Made by a program: the position numbers and the translations under genes | Shown here: piece by piece, positions 7,766-15,361 of the stretch | Layout of the letters: each line of letters begins with the position of its first letter | Position numbering within the stretch: position 1 is the first letter of the stretch | The notes under the pieces: model-generated | What the model saw: the letters and a program-made list of their open reading frames with translations, nothing else | What the model was told of the DNA's origin: nothing | Database searches by the model: none | DNA from: an uncultured Clostridia bacterium | GTDB lineage: Bacteria > Bacillota > Clostridia > TANB77 > CAG-508 | Assembly: GCA_947589445.1 (NCBI GenBank) | Contig: CANQAB010000006.1 | Coordinates: 1 to 34,614 of the forward strand | Direction: 5' to 3' | DNA length: 34,614 bases

Positions 7766-9454
7766 TTATAAGTTTGAGTTAAATAAATTCTTTAGTTGAT
7801 ATATTACATCTTCGGAATCAGCATTAATACTTGCTGCTTCGTTAATATTAGAAATTTCGCCAAGTGCAGAAATGTTTGCATTATATCCAATAGTATAAAT
7901 TGGGATATCTAAGTTTTTAACAACTTTAGATACGTTTTCTAAAGAATGCCCCATATTAGTTTCGCCATCACTTAAAACAAACATCATTAATTTTGAATCA
8001 GGGACTTCTTTTTGCTTTTCAAGTAACATATTAGTGGCTACCAAAATTGCATCAAATGTTGCGGTATTTCCAGAAGCAGTTAAGCTTTGAACAGAACCAT
8101 TAAAATATGCTCTTTGATTTACATCAAATCTATCAATAGGTAAATTAACAGTAACGTTTGTACTGTAACTTACAAGACCAATGTAATTATTATTATTTAT
8201 ATACTGACTCCCATTTATTAAAGATTCCTTTAATTTAGTTATTGGAGTTCCAGCCATACTACCAGAAACATCAGAAACAAATACAGCAATAATTGGTTTT
8301 CCTAAATCTTTTTCCTCTTTCCATAATTGTTGAGCTTGTAAAAGAGTATTTCCATCATATGATGAAACAGTTGATGTGTAATTTAAATTATTGTTAAATC
8401 CATATGATGTAGCTATTTTTTGAGAAGATGAATTTGTAGCATATTTAGTAAACATTTCTATAAGTTCTGACTTTTCTTGAGAAAGAGTACCACATGAATA
8501 TAAAGGATTATTATGAGGTAGACCAAATGGTATAAATGAGTATTTATTTTTTAAAGTAGCATCATTTACATATGTTTGATATTCCATTATAAATGCATCT
8601 AAAGAACCGCTTTCGGCGGCTGATCTCATTTGCATTGTATTATAAGAAACAAATGGAATATTCGCTTGAAATGTTTGAAAACCATTTTTTGCGGTGTCAC
8701 TTAAAGGATTAGATGAGTCGAAATAACTAAGTGCTGAAATTAAGAAATTTAATCCTGTTGAACTTGCATAAGGATTTGTATATCCAAGAGATATTTCATT
8801 ATCTATTGTGGCTTTAACGACAGAAGCTAAATCAGAAGAACCATATTTAGATTTAAGTTTTTCTAAAGTAGACTTAGAAAGTAATATTCCTGAAGTGTTT
8901 TTCACAAGTGAATCGGTTATTTTTGTTAATTGTGCTGACTGTGCCTGAGCCATAGCTCCCCAAAGTTCGTTAGATGGTGTAAAGGCATCAGGTATATATT
9001 TACCAGAAATAATATAATCTACGGCATCTCCAGATGAAATATTACGAACTGAAACTGATGCTGACTTGCCGTTTATAGTATAACCAGCTTTGTTAAAATT
9101 TTGTGCAATTTGTTTAAGCCATCCATCAGTACCATCTCCAGCTTTTTCTGGTGATGAAAATATTTCAATATTAATTTGTCCAGAACCTTTAACACTTAAA
9201 TCATATTGTGAAATATCTGGTAGTTCATCTGCAAGAGATGCTTTACCAATTGTTATGTTAGATTTAGATGGAGTTGAAGTTGAAACTTTAATATTCTTTA
9301 AATAACGATTTAAATAACTAACGGATTTTGAATATAATCTTTCAGATGAAGATTGTCCTATATTTTGCGTAAAATAAATTCCTAAAAAAATTACTATTAA
9401 AAACACAACTATTAAAATAAAAAATTTGGATTTTGTATTATTTTCTTTATTCAT
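7766..9454 (-). CDS. Membrane-anchored solute-binding-like / VWA domain protein
   Basis: The 562-residue product begins with a single uncleaved-type membrane segment (about 10-30), so the rest is predicted outside the cell. The middle (about 75-360) resembles an extracellular solute-binding protein fold (IEIFSSPEKAGDGTDGWLKQIAQNF at the start). The C-terminal third is a von Willebrand A domain: MIDAS DVSGS near residue 395, a Thr in the NTATFDAI segment, and SDGETN near 495. The metal-binding set looks complete, so ligand binding is plausible. This solute-binding plus VWA arrangement occurs in Firmicutes; the ligand is not known. It lies between the XpaC-like gene (25-base gap) and telA, and probably shares their transcript. 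Confidence 0.82.
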   Translation of the reverse strand: MNKENNTKSKFFILIVVFLIVIFLGIYFTQNIGQSSSERLYSKSVSYLNRYLKNIKVSTSTPSKSNITIGKASLADELPDISQYDLSVKGSGQINIEIFSSPEKAGDGTDGWLKQIAQNFNKAGYTINGKSASVSVRNISSGDAVDYIISGKYIPDAFTPSNELWGAMAQAQSAQLTKITDSLVKNTSGILLSKSTLEKLKSKYGSSDLASVVKATIDNEISLGYTNPYASSTGLNFLISALSYFDSSNPLSDTAKNGFQTFQANIPFVSYNTMQMRSAAESGSLDAFIMEYQTYVNDATLKNKYSFIPFGLPHNNPLYSCGTLSQEKSELIEMFTKYATNSSSQKIATSYGFNNNLNYTSTVSSYDGNTLLQAQQLWKEEKDLGKPIIAVFVSDVSGSMAGTPITKLKESLINGSQYINNNNYIGLVSYSTNVTVNLPIDRFDVNQRAYFNGSVQSLTASGNTATFDAILVATNMLLEKQKEVPDSKLMMFVLSDGETNMGHSLENVSKVVKNLDIPIYTIGYNANISALGEISNINEAASINADSEDVIYQLKNLFNSNL

Positions 9455-9479
9455 AAACTTTTACATTCCTTTCATTATT

Positions 9480-10154
9480 TTATAAAGAATCGCTTTCGCC
9501 TCTAAGGGCTTTTAAAGAGTTTGTCATATCACTTAAAATTTGACTTAAAGTATCATCAGAAGAAGTATTATCCATTTGAGAAACTTCTGTTAGTAATTTG
9601 TTAAATTCAGCTAATATATTTTCATTACTATTTAAAAGTTTTTGGATATATTCTTTATGCTCTTTTTCTAATGAATTACCTATGTCTGAATCGAATATGG
9701 CAATTCTATTTAATATTTTTCTAATATTATTAAATAAGAAATTAGTTGCTTGATTTCCTAAATCTGTTAAAGCAGTAAAATGTTCTTGGTTATTTTGTTC
9801 TAGTAATTCATTTAATACACTTTTTTTTCTAGTTATGGAATCAAGCTGAGATAGAGCCTGTTTTATTTCATTAAAAAATGGTGAGTTTTTAATAAGCTTT
9901 GATTCTAAAGCATCTTTATAGTCATTTTCATTTTTTAATTTATCTAAGTCATAACCATATTTTGCTGTTGTAGAATGTGTAAAAAATATATATTCGCTAA
10001 CTATAATAGATATATTAATTAAAATTACTATACAAAATAAAACAGAATTACTACTAAAGGTTAATCCATAAATGCCAGGTGAATAAACAATTACGTCAAT
10101 TATAGCAAGTATAATATTTATTATAGCCAATTTCAAAAAAAACTTATTATTCAT
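9480..10154 (-). CDS. XpaC-like membrane protein
   Basis: Two N-terminal membrane segments (about 7-25 and 35-55 of the 224-residue product) are followed by a helical cytoplasmic domain. That is the layout of XpaC (5-bromo-4-chloroindolyl phosphate hydrolysis) proteins, which are usual neighbours of telA. The family name comes from an indirect phenotype; the biochemical role is unknown. The ATG at 10154 is preferred because AAAGGAGG ends nine bases before it; an ATG at 10160 is too close. The C-terminus is acidic and serine-rich. It is first in the minus-strand unit XpaC-VWA-TelA. The family call rests on layout and neighbours more than on motif identity. Confidence 0.65.
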   Translation of the reverse strand: MNNKFFLKLAIINIILAIIDVIVYSPGIYGLTFSSNSVLFCIVILINISIIVSEYIFFTHSTTAKYGYDLDKLKNENDYKDALESKLIKNSPFFNEIKQALSQLDSITRKKSVLNELLEQNNQEHFTALTDLGNQATNFLFNNIRKILNRIAIFDSDIGNSLEKEHKEYIQKLLNSNENILAEFNKLLTEVSQMDNTSSDDTLSQILSDMTNSLKALRGESDSL

Positions 10155-10296
10155 ATACATGAACCTCCTTTGTAAAAAAATAAAAAATATCATTAATATT
10201 CTATCATATTGTTTTATTGTTTTCAATAAATTTTATTGATATTTTAACCAGTACAAATTAAGATAAAAATAAATTTTTCAATTTGGTATATAATTG

Positions 10297-10305
10297 TGAT
10301 ATAAT
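10297..10305 (+). promoter_or_regulatory. Extended -10 promoter of the deaminase remnant
   Basis: TATAAT at 10300-10305 is preceded by TGA (extended -10), with a poor -35 at 17 bases. It is 46 bases upstream of the remnant's ATG and now drives a broken gene, with possible read-through into rbgA. Confidence 0.55.
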
Positions 10306-10350
10306 AGATATATAGTTAATTTTAATAAAGTAATTTAAAGGAGAAAAAAT

Positions 10351-10521
10351 ATGAATAAATTTATGAAAAAATCTAATGAACTAGCTAATAAAGGTATAGA
10401 ATATAAAGAGGGAGGACCATTTGGAGCGGTTATTGTTGATAAGGAAGGAAAAATAATAGCAACTGGAAATAATAAAGTGTTAAAGACAAATGACAATTTA
10501 TGTGAGCAAGCAATTGGTTGA
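10351..10521 (+). pseudogene. Truncated nucleoside deaminase (guanine/cytidine deaminase family)
   Basis: The 56-residue ORF has a good SD (AAAGGAG) and the N-terminal part of a nucleoside deaminase: KFMKKSNELA, EGGPFGAVIVDKEGKII, then NKVLKTNDN. In intact relatives the next residues are the zinc-binding PTAHAE motif and a PCxxC motif; both are missing, and I found no continuation in the other frames. It must be inactive as an enzyme. Its 3' end runs directly into the rbgA promoter, so the likely cause is a deletion. This is not the CGG type of frameshift seen elsewhere. Confidence 0.8.
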
Positions 10522-10546
10522 AAATTGATTGTTTTTGTGTTAAAAT
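10518..10546 (+). promoter_or_regulatory. rbgA promoter
   Basis: TTGAAA (10518-10523), a 17-base spacer and TAAAAT (10541-10546) with an upstream TGT extended element. It overlaps the stop codon of the deaminase remnant and lies 45 bases before rbgA. Confidence 0.6.
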
Positions 10547-10590
10547 ATTGAAAGTTTTGAATTAGTTAGAAATTCTGAGGATGTGAAAAG

Positions 10591-11490
10591 ATGGACGAAA
10601 ATAAAATGAATATTAACTGGTATCCTGGACATATGGCAAAAACCAAAAGACAGATTATAGATGATTTAAAATTAATTGATGTAGTAATAGAAGTGTTAGA
10701 TGCAAGAATACCTATTTCTAGCCAGAATCCGGATATGCAAGAAGTAATAAAAAAGAAAAAACAAATTAAGATTTTAAATAAAAGTGATTTGGCGGATGAA
10801 AAAGAAACTTTAAAATGGATAGAAGCATTGAAAAGTAAAAATGTATCTGCTATTAGTGTTAATTCTAATACAGGCATAGGTATTAATAAAGTTATACAAG
10901 AAATTGAAAATTTAATGAAAGAAGAAAAAAATTTTTATGAGCAAAAAGGAAGGACAGGAAAAACAATAAGAGTATTAGTTTTAGGTATTCCTAATGTAGG
11001 AAAATCTTCTTTTATTAACAGAATTTCAAAGAAAACGTCAATGATAGTTGGAAATAAACCAGGAGTTACAAAACAAAAACAATGGATAAGATTATCAAAT
11101 AATATAGAGTTATTAGATACACCTGGAGTATTGTGGCCTAAATTTGAAAGTGATGAAGTAGCATTGAATTTAGCATTTACAGGAACTATAAAAGATGATA
11201 TTTTACCCAAAACAGAAATAGCATATAGGTTAGTGAAATTTTTAATAAAGAATTACCTGAATAATTTAATAAACAGATATAACTTAAATTTAGAAGAAAT
11301 AAAATCAATTTTAAATCAAGATGGAGCGGAAAATAATAATATTTATGAAGTTATGTGCTTAATTGGAAAAAAACGAGGATGTATTGTATCAGGTGGTAAT
11401 ATAGATGATGAAAAAGTTTCCAATATTTTATTAGACGATTTTAGAAAATGTAAATTTGGAAGAATTACTTTAGAAAAGGTTGTAGATTAA
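10591..11490 (+). CDS. rbgA: Ribosome biogenesis GTPase RbgA (YlqF)
   Basis: RbgA is a circularly permuted GTPase needed for late assembly of the 50S subunit. The start NINWYPGHMAKTKR is diagnostic for the YlqF group. The motif order is permuted: G4 NKSD at 62-65, then G1 GIPNVGKSS at 132-140, then G3 DTPG at 176-179. A C-terminal RNA-binding domain follows. The 299 residues are slightly longer than typical. Two ATGs fit (10591 and 10606); the first has GAGGATGTG at a workable distance. The stop codon TAA is followed directly by the ATG of mrnC, so the two 50S maturation genes are translationally linked. Confidence 0.96.
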   Translation: MDENKMNINWYPGHMAKTKRQIIDDLKLIDVVIEVLDARIPISSQNPDMQEVIKKKKQIKILNKSDLADEKETLKWIEALKSKNVSAISVNSNTGIGINKVIQEIENLMKEEKNFYEQKGRTGKTIRVLVLGIPNVGKSSFINRISKKTSMIVGNKPGVTKQKQWIRLSNNIELLDTPGVLWPKFESDEVALNLAFTGTIKDDILPKTEIAYRLVKFLIKNYLNNLINRYNLNLEEIKSILNQDGAENNNIYEVMCLIGKKRGCIVSGGNIDDEKVSNILLDDFRKCKFGRITLEKVVD

Positions 11491-11874
11491 ATGGAAAAAA
11501 TAGAAGTAAATCAAATGTCTCCTCTTGTATGGGCGTATATAGGGGATAGTGTGTATGAACAGTATGTGCGTAATTATTTGGTAACTAGCACAAAATATAA
11601 ACCTCATAAATTACATATAGAAGCAACAAAATTTGTTAAAGCTTCAGCGCAAGCAAATATATTAATGCAGTTAGAAGAAAAATTAACAGAAGAAGAAAAG
11701 GAAATTGTGAGAAGAACAAGAAATACCAAAAACCATCATTTGCCTAAAAATTCAAATGTGCAAGAATACATGTATGCAACAGCGCTTGAAGGTTTAATTG
11801 GTTATTTATATTTAACTAAACAGAAAAAAAGATTAGAAACTATACTAAGTTTAGCATTAAAATGTGTTTTATAA
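11491..11874 (+). CDS. mrnC: Mini-ribonuclease III MrnC
   Basis: MrnC trims 23S rRNA precursors. It is an RNase III catalytic domain without the dsRNA-binding domain. The protein has LVWAYIGDSVYEQYVRNYL near 12-30, with the catalytic Asp in GDSVYE, a middle KFVKASAQA helix, and the family signature RRTRNTKNHHLPKNSNVQEY followed by ATALEGLIGYLYL, which carries the second acidic pair. The 127 residues match the family. It starts directly after the rbgA stop with no spacer. Pairing with rbgA groups two functions of large subunit maturation. Confidence 0.95.
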   Translation: MEKIEVNQMSPLVWAYIGDSVYEQYVRNYLVTSTKYKPHKLHIEATKFVKASAQANILMQLEEKLTEEEKEIVRRTRNTKNHHLPKNSNVQEYMYATALEGLIGYLYLTKQKKRLETILSLALKCVL

Positions 11875-11920
11875 ATTGTAATTTGTGGGTCACTATATCT
11901 ATATCCGCTCCCGGTAATTT

Positions 11921-11964
11921 ATTTAAATAATAGAAAATTTCTCCGAAATTTCTATTATTTAAAT
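11921..11964. repeat. Small hairpin with TTTCTCCGAAA tip
   Basis: An almost perfect inverted repeat of about 20 bases per arm with the apical sequence AATTTCTCCGAAATT. A second hairpin with nearly the same tip lies at 18345-18378, just before pheS. Confidence 0.7.
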
Positions 11965-12234
11965 ATGCTACAATCGCTATTGCCTTTGAGATTTCCTCAC
12001 TTTGTTCGGAAACTCAAATCGGCGAGAAGAAAAGACGACATAGTCGCTTTTCTTGATTTTTCATCGCATGCCTTAGGCTACGCAAAGTATGTATCGCAAA
12101 ATTTCCTTGCGAAAATTTTTCTAAACATACTCTAAGCTTGCCGGTCCCCACCCGTAACTTGCTCGAAAATTTAAATTGAAATCACCTCGCGCTACTCTAC
12201 TTGTTTTAGGAAATTCAAATACAATGCAAAATTA

Positions 12235-12399
12235 CATTCTCAGACTGTTTTGAGACTTTTTTGAAAAATTAGATCCCGACAGCCCTTTGAGGCGAGGGAA
12301 TACCCCTTGGCTTGGAGGGTCTAATTTTGAAAAAAACGTGCTCAAAAATAGGCTGAGAGATTACTCAGAATAATGTTAGCGACAAATTCCAATTTATTT
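12235..12399. repeat. Dispersed structured repeat, copy B (complete hairpin)
   Basis: Positions 12287-12399 match 1-112. Here the left arm is also present: CTCAGACTG-TTTTGAG near 12240-12257 pairs with CTCAAAAATAGGCTGAG near 12340-12358; the next TTTTTTGAAAA/TTTTGAAAAAA and TTAGATCCC/GGGTCTAA segments also pair, and a short GGG/CCC hairpin caps it. The fold spans about 130 bases. It stops about 35 bases before the tRNA-Glu promoter, as copy A stops just before the mutL promoter. The function is unknown. Confidence 0.75.
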
Positions 12400-12432
12400 G
12401 AAAATTTTATATAATTAAGCAGACAAAAGTGG

Positions 12433-12461
12433 TTGACAAAATTCGAAATTCTTGTTAATAT
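12433..12461 (+). promoter_or_regulatory. tRNA-Glu promoter
   Basis: Perfect TTGACA (12433-12438), 17-base spacer, TAATAT (12456-12461) with an upstream TGT extended element. The expected start is about ten bases before the tRNA. Confidence 0.85.
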
Positions 12462-12477
12462 AAATAAGTATAAAAAT

Positions 12478-12552
12478 GGCCCCTTGGTCAAGCGGTTAAG
12501 ACGCCACCCTCTCAAGGTGGAATCATGGGTTCGATTCCCGTAGGGGTCACCA
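12478..12552 (+). tRNA. tRNA-Glu (anticodon CTC)
   Basis: The cloverleaf is complete: acceptor GGCCCCT/AGGGGTC, D arm, anticodon stem CCACC/GGTGG around loop CTCTCAA (anticodon CTC), T arm with GGTTCGATTCC, and encoded CCA. It reads GAG only, so it is the minor glutamate isoacceptor in an AT-rich genome; a TTC isoacceptor must be encoded elsewhere. It has its own promoter and terminator and stands alone rather than in a tRNA cluster. Confidence 0.97.
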
Positions 12553-12556
12553 AATA

Positions 12557-12592
12557 AAAATGAGATATAACGAAGTTATATCTCATTTTATG
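12557..12592 (+). terminator. Terminator after tRNA-Glu
   Basis: A 15-base perfect inverted repeat (12557-12571 with 12575-12589, loop GAA) begins with A residues and ends in TTTTA. It follows the tRNA by four bases. Confidence 0.85.
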
Positions 12593-12680
12593 TTATTAAT
12601 AATAATAAAAATTGAAAAGTATGTTGTTTGAACAATGTGAAACTAAGAAATTTGTAGACTATTTTTATTTTGATAAAATA

Positions 12681-12709
12681 TTGCCAATTTTTGTATATTG
12701 ATATATAAT
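12681..12709 (+). promoter_or_regulatory. Promoter of the acyl-CoA ligase gene
   Basis: TTGCCA (12681-12686), 17-base spacer and a perfect TATAAT (12704-12709), 35 bases upstream of the start codon. Confidence 0.75.
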
Positions 12710-12743
12710 CATAGAAAAATAAAAGATAAAAGAGGAGATGCAT

Positions 12744-14429
12744 ATGGGACAAAAAAATTATGATTTTAATAAGACAGTCAAAATTGAAACAATTAAGGAA
12801 TTAATGGATTTGGCAGTAAAAGATGCAGGTAAAAATATAGCATTTGAATATAGAAACAAAGATAATAAAGAAGAAATTATTAAAGTAACATATGAGAATT
12901 TTCAAAAAGACACTTATTATCTAGGTACAGCTTTAGCTACAATTAATATGTTACAAAACCATATCGCAATTATTGGTGATAACAGTTATGAATGGCTTAC
13001 AACATATTTAACTGTTTTAAAAAGTAATGGAGTTTTTATTCCACTAGATAAAGAATTAACTAGCAAAGAAATTATAAACGTACTAAGAAGTAGCGAAAGT
13101 GAAGTTTTGTTCTATTCTGATAAATATGAAAAATATATAGAAGATTTTAGAAAAGAATTACCAAATATTAAGTATTTTATATGTTTTGAAAAAGAAAAAG
13201 ATGACGAAAATAGTTTGTCTTATAAAAAATTATTAGAAAAGGGAAAAAAAGAATACGAGGCAGGAAATACTACTTATATAGAAATTGAACACGAGGATAC
13301 AAACTGCTTAAAGCTATTGGTTTATACTTCTGGAACAACTGGAGAACCAAAAGGAGTTATGCTTACAGAACATAATTTAGTAAGTAGTGTATATTATGGT
13401 TTGCAAGTAGCAGAAGTTAAAACAAGATGTTTATCTGTTCTTCCATATCATCATACATATGAAGCAGTTGTTGGAATATTAGTTCATTTACATCATCATT
13501 CTACAATTTGTATTAATGATAGCCTAAAAAATGTATTAAAAAATTTACAAACGTTTAAACCAGACTATATTTACTTAGTTCCAGCATTTACTGAAGTGTT
13601 TTATAAAAATATATGGGCAAATGCTAAAAAAACTGGAAAAGATAAAATATTGAAAATAATGATACCAGTAAGCAATGCATTAAGAAAAATAGGAATAGAT
13701 TTAAGAAAAAAATTATTTAAATCTATACACGAAGCCTTTGGTGGAAATTTACAAGAAATTATATGTGGTGGAGCGCCTATTAGACCCGAAATTGGAAAAT
13801 TCTTTAATGACATAGGAGTAATGCTTTTAAATGGTTATGGTATTAGTGAATGTTCACCACTTGTTAGTGTTAATAGACCAAGATTTAATGATAGTTCAAC
13901 GGTTGGTGTTATTCTTCCTTGTTGTGAAGTAAAAATAGTAAATCCAAATGAAGATGGAGACGGTGAAATTTGGGTAAAAGGTGATATTGTTATGATGGGA
14001 TATTATAAAGACCCAGAACGTACAGAAAAAGTTTTAAAAGATGGATGGTTTAATACAGAAGATTATGGAAAAATAAATAAAAAAGGTCAATTAGTTATAA
14101 ATGGTAGAAAGAAAAATGTAATTGTATTAAATAATGGAAAAAATATATACCCAGAGGAAATAGAAAATTACGTATTAAGAGTACCATATGTACAAGAAAC
14201 TATTGTAAAAGGAATAAAAAATGAAATGGGGCAAGAAACTTCATTATGCGCAGAAGTATTTTTAAACCAAGAAAAGATAGAGGAATTGAACATAGAAAAT
14301 GTTGAGGAAACATTAAAAAAAGATGTTTCAAAAGCAACACGTGAACTTCCATCATATAAACATATTACAAAAATAGAAATAAGAAAAACAGAATTTATTA
14401 AAACTACAACTAATAAAATAAAAAGATAA
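12744..14429 (+). CDS. AMP-forming long-chain acyl-CoA synthetase-like ligase
   Basis: An ANL-superfamily enzyme that activates a carboxylic acid with ATP, most likely a fatty acid, to the acyl-AMP and acyl-CoA. The phosphate-binding loop YTSGTTGEPKG is at residues 194-204, and LPYHHTYEAVVG, GYGISECSPLVSVNRP and the hinge segment GWFNTEDYGKINKKGQLVINGRKKN follow in order. The catalytic C-terminal Lys lies in TTTNKIKR. At 561 residues it is shorter than typical eukaryote-like FACLs but in the clostridial range. ATG 12744 is chosen over ATG 12738 because AGAGGAG ends only one base before the latter. It is a single gene with its own promoter and terminator. The substrate cannot be told from sequence; other acyl or aryl acids are possible. 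Confidence 0.88.
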   Translation: MGQKNYDFNKTVKIETIKELMDLAVKDAGKNIAFEYRNKDNKEEIIKVTYENFQKDTYYLGTALATINMLQNHIAIIGDNSYEWLTTYLTVLKSNGVFIPLDKELTSKEIINVLRSSESEVLFYSDKYEKYIEDFRKELPNIKYFICFEKEKDDENSLSYKKLLEKGKKEYEAGNTTYIEIEHEDTNCLKLLVYTSGTTGEPKGVMLTEHNLVSSVYYGLQVAEVKTRCLSVLPYHHTYEAVVGILVHLHHHSTICINDSLKNVLKNLQTFKPDYIYLVPAFTEVFYKNIWANAKKTGKDKILKIMIPVSNALRKIGIDLRKKLFKSIHEAFGGNLQEIICGGAPIRPEIGKFFNDIGVMLLNGYGISECSPLVSVNRPRFNDSSTVGVILPCCEVKIVNPNEDGDGEIWVKGDIVMMGYYKDPERTEKVLKDGWFNTEDYGKINKKGQLVINGRKKNVIVLNNGKNIYPEEIENYVLRVPYVQETIVKGIKNEMGQETSLCAEVFLNQEKIEELNIENVEETLKKDVSKATRELPSYKHITKIEIRKTEFIKTTTNKIKR

Positions 14430-14439
14430 CTTTTAGGTA

Positions 14440-14474
14440 AAGAAGTACTTTGAATAAAGTGCTTCTTGTTTTTT
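14440..14474 (+). terminator. Terminator after the ligase gene
   Basis: A 12-bp stem (14440-14451 with 14456-14467, one G-T pair) is followed by GTTTTTT. It ends about 30 bases before prmC, so the ligase is probably transcribed apart from it. Confidence 0.85.
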
Positions 14475-14501
14475 ACTATTTTTCATGGTAAAATAAAGAA
14501 T

Positions 14502-15338
14502 ATGAAAATAAGAGAATTAATAGAATATGGAAAAAATAATTTAATAGAGAAAGAAGAACCATATAGGTTAACTAAAATGCTTTTATCACATTTATTAAAT
14601 GTAAATAGTAGCTATTTTATAATAAACTGTGATAAAGAAATAGAAGAAAAAATTGTAGAAGAATTTAAGAAAAATATTAAAGAATTAAAACAAGGAATGC
14701 CTATACAATATATTACTAATCACCAAGAATTTATGGGATTAAGATTTTATGTGGATGAAAATGTACTAATACCGCAACCAGATACAGAAATTTTAGTAGA
14801 AGAAGTAATAAATATATGCAAAAATAAAAATTGTAATTATATTTTAGATTTATGTGCAGGAAGTGGTGCAATAGGTATTTCACTAGCTAAAACAATAAAA
14901 AACGTACATTTAACTATGTCAGATATTTCTGAAAAAGCAATAGAAATTGCAGAAAATAATGCTAAAGAAAATGAAGTAAAAGAGAAGTGTAGTTTTATAA
15001 TATCTAATATGTTTGATAATATAGAAGGAAAATTTGACATTATTGTATCTAATCCACCTTATATTAAGAAAAATGTAATTAAAACATTAAGTAAAGAAGT
15101 ACAAAATGAGCCGTTATTAGCATTGAATGGTGGAGAAGATGGACTAGAGTTTTATAGAATAATAGCACGAAATGCACATAAATATTTAAATGTGAATGGA
15201 ATACTAGCTTTGGAAATTGGTTATGACCAAAAAGAGGAAGTAATTGATTTGTTAAAAAGAGCGGGTAAGTATACAAATATATGTTGTAAAAAAGATTTGG
15301 CAGATAATGATAGGATAATTGTCTGCAGTAAGTTGTAA
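14502..15338 (+). CDS. prmC: Release factor glutamine methyltransferase PrmC
   Basis: PrmC methylates the glutamine of the GGQ motif in release factors RF1 and RF2, using S-adenosylmethionine. The N-terminal helical domain (1-75) is followed by QYITNHQEFMGLRFYVDENVLIPQPDTE, the SAM-binding LDLCAGSGAIGISLA near 110-124, and the catalytic NPPY in SNPPYIKK near 183. The length is 279 residues. ATG 14502 is used because translation starting at 14466 would begin inside the preceding terminator. prfA normally lies just upstream in Firmicutes but not here. whiA follows after 23 bases. Confidence 0.95.
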   Translation: MKIRELIEYGKNNLIEKEEPYRLTKMLLSHLLNVNSSYFIINCDKEIEEKIVEEFKKNIKELKQGMPIQYITNHQEFMGLRFYVDENVLIPQPDTEILVEEVINICKNKNCNYILDLCAGSGAIGISLAKTIKNVHLTMSDISEKAIEIAENNAKENEVKEKCSFIISNMFDNIEGKFDIIVSNPPYIKKNVIKTLSKEVQNEPLLALNGGEDGLEFYRIIARNAHKYLNVNGILALEIGYDQKEEVIDLLKRAGKYTNICCKKDLADNDRIIVCSKL

Positions 15339-15361
15339 TTTATTACAATAGGAGGAATTAT

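Larger units (their letters stand above)
11875..12432. other. Gene-free hairpin-rich block between mrnC and tRNA-Glu
   Basis: I see no protein gene here. The block is visibly richer in G and C than its surroundings and is a series of inverted repeats: 11921-11964 (AAATAATAGAAA arms with a TTTCTCCGAAA tip), TTTGAGATTTCC/GGAAACTCAAA at about 11984-12018, AAGAAAAGaCGAC/GTCGCTTTTCTT-type arms near 12026-12053, and a larger one near 12085-12140 with AGTATGT/ACATACT arms. It ends in the long hairpin of the dispersed repeat. It may be several small elements inserted one beside the other. Confidence 0.6.

Noticed and set aside
10351-10521. Restoring the deaminase by a CGG-type +1 shift
   Set aside because: Its only CGG is out of frame (GCG-GTT), and no frame downstream contains the HAE or PCxxC motifs.
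11875-12432. CRISPR array or rRNA fragment in the hairpin-rich block
   Set aside because: The inverted repeats differ from each other, with no regular direct repeats and spacers, and no rRNA core sequence is recognisable.
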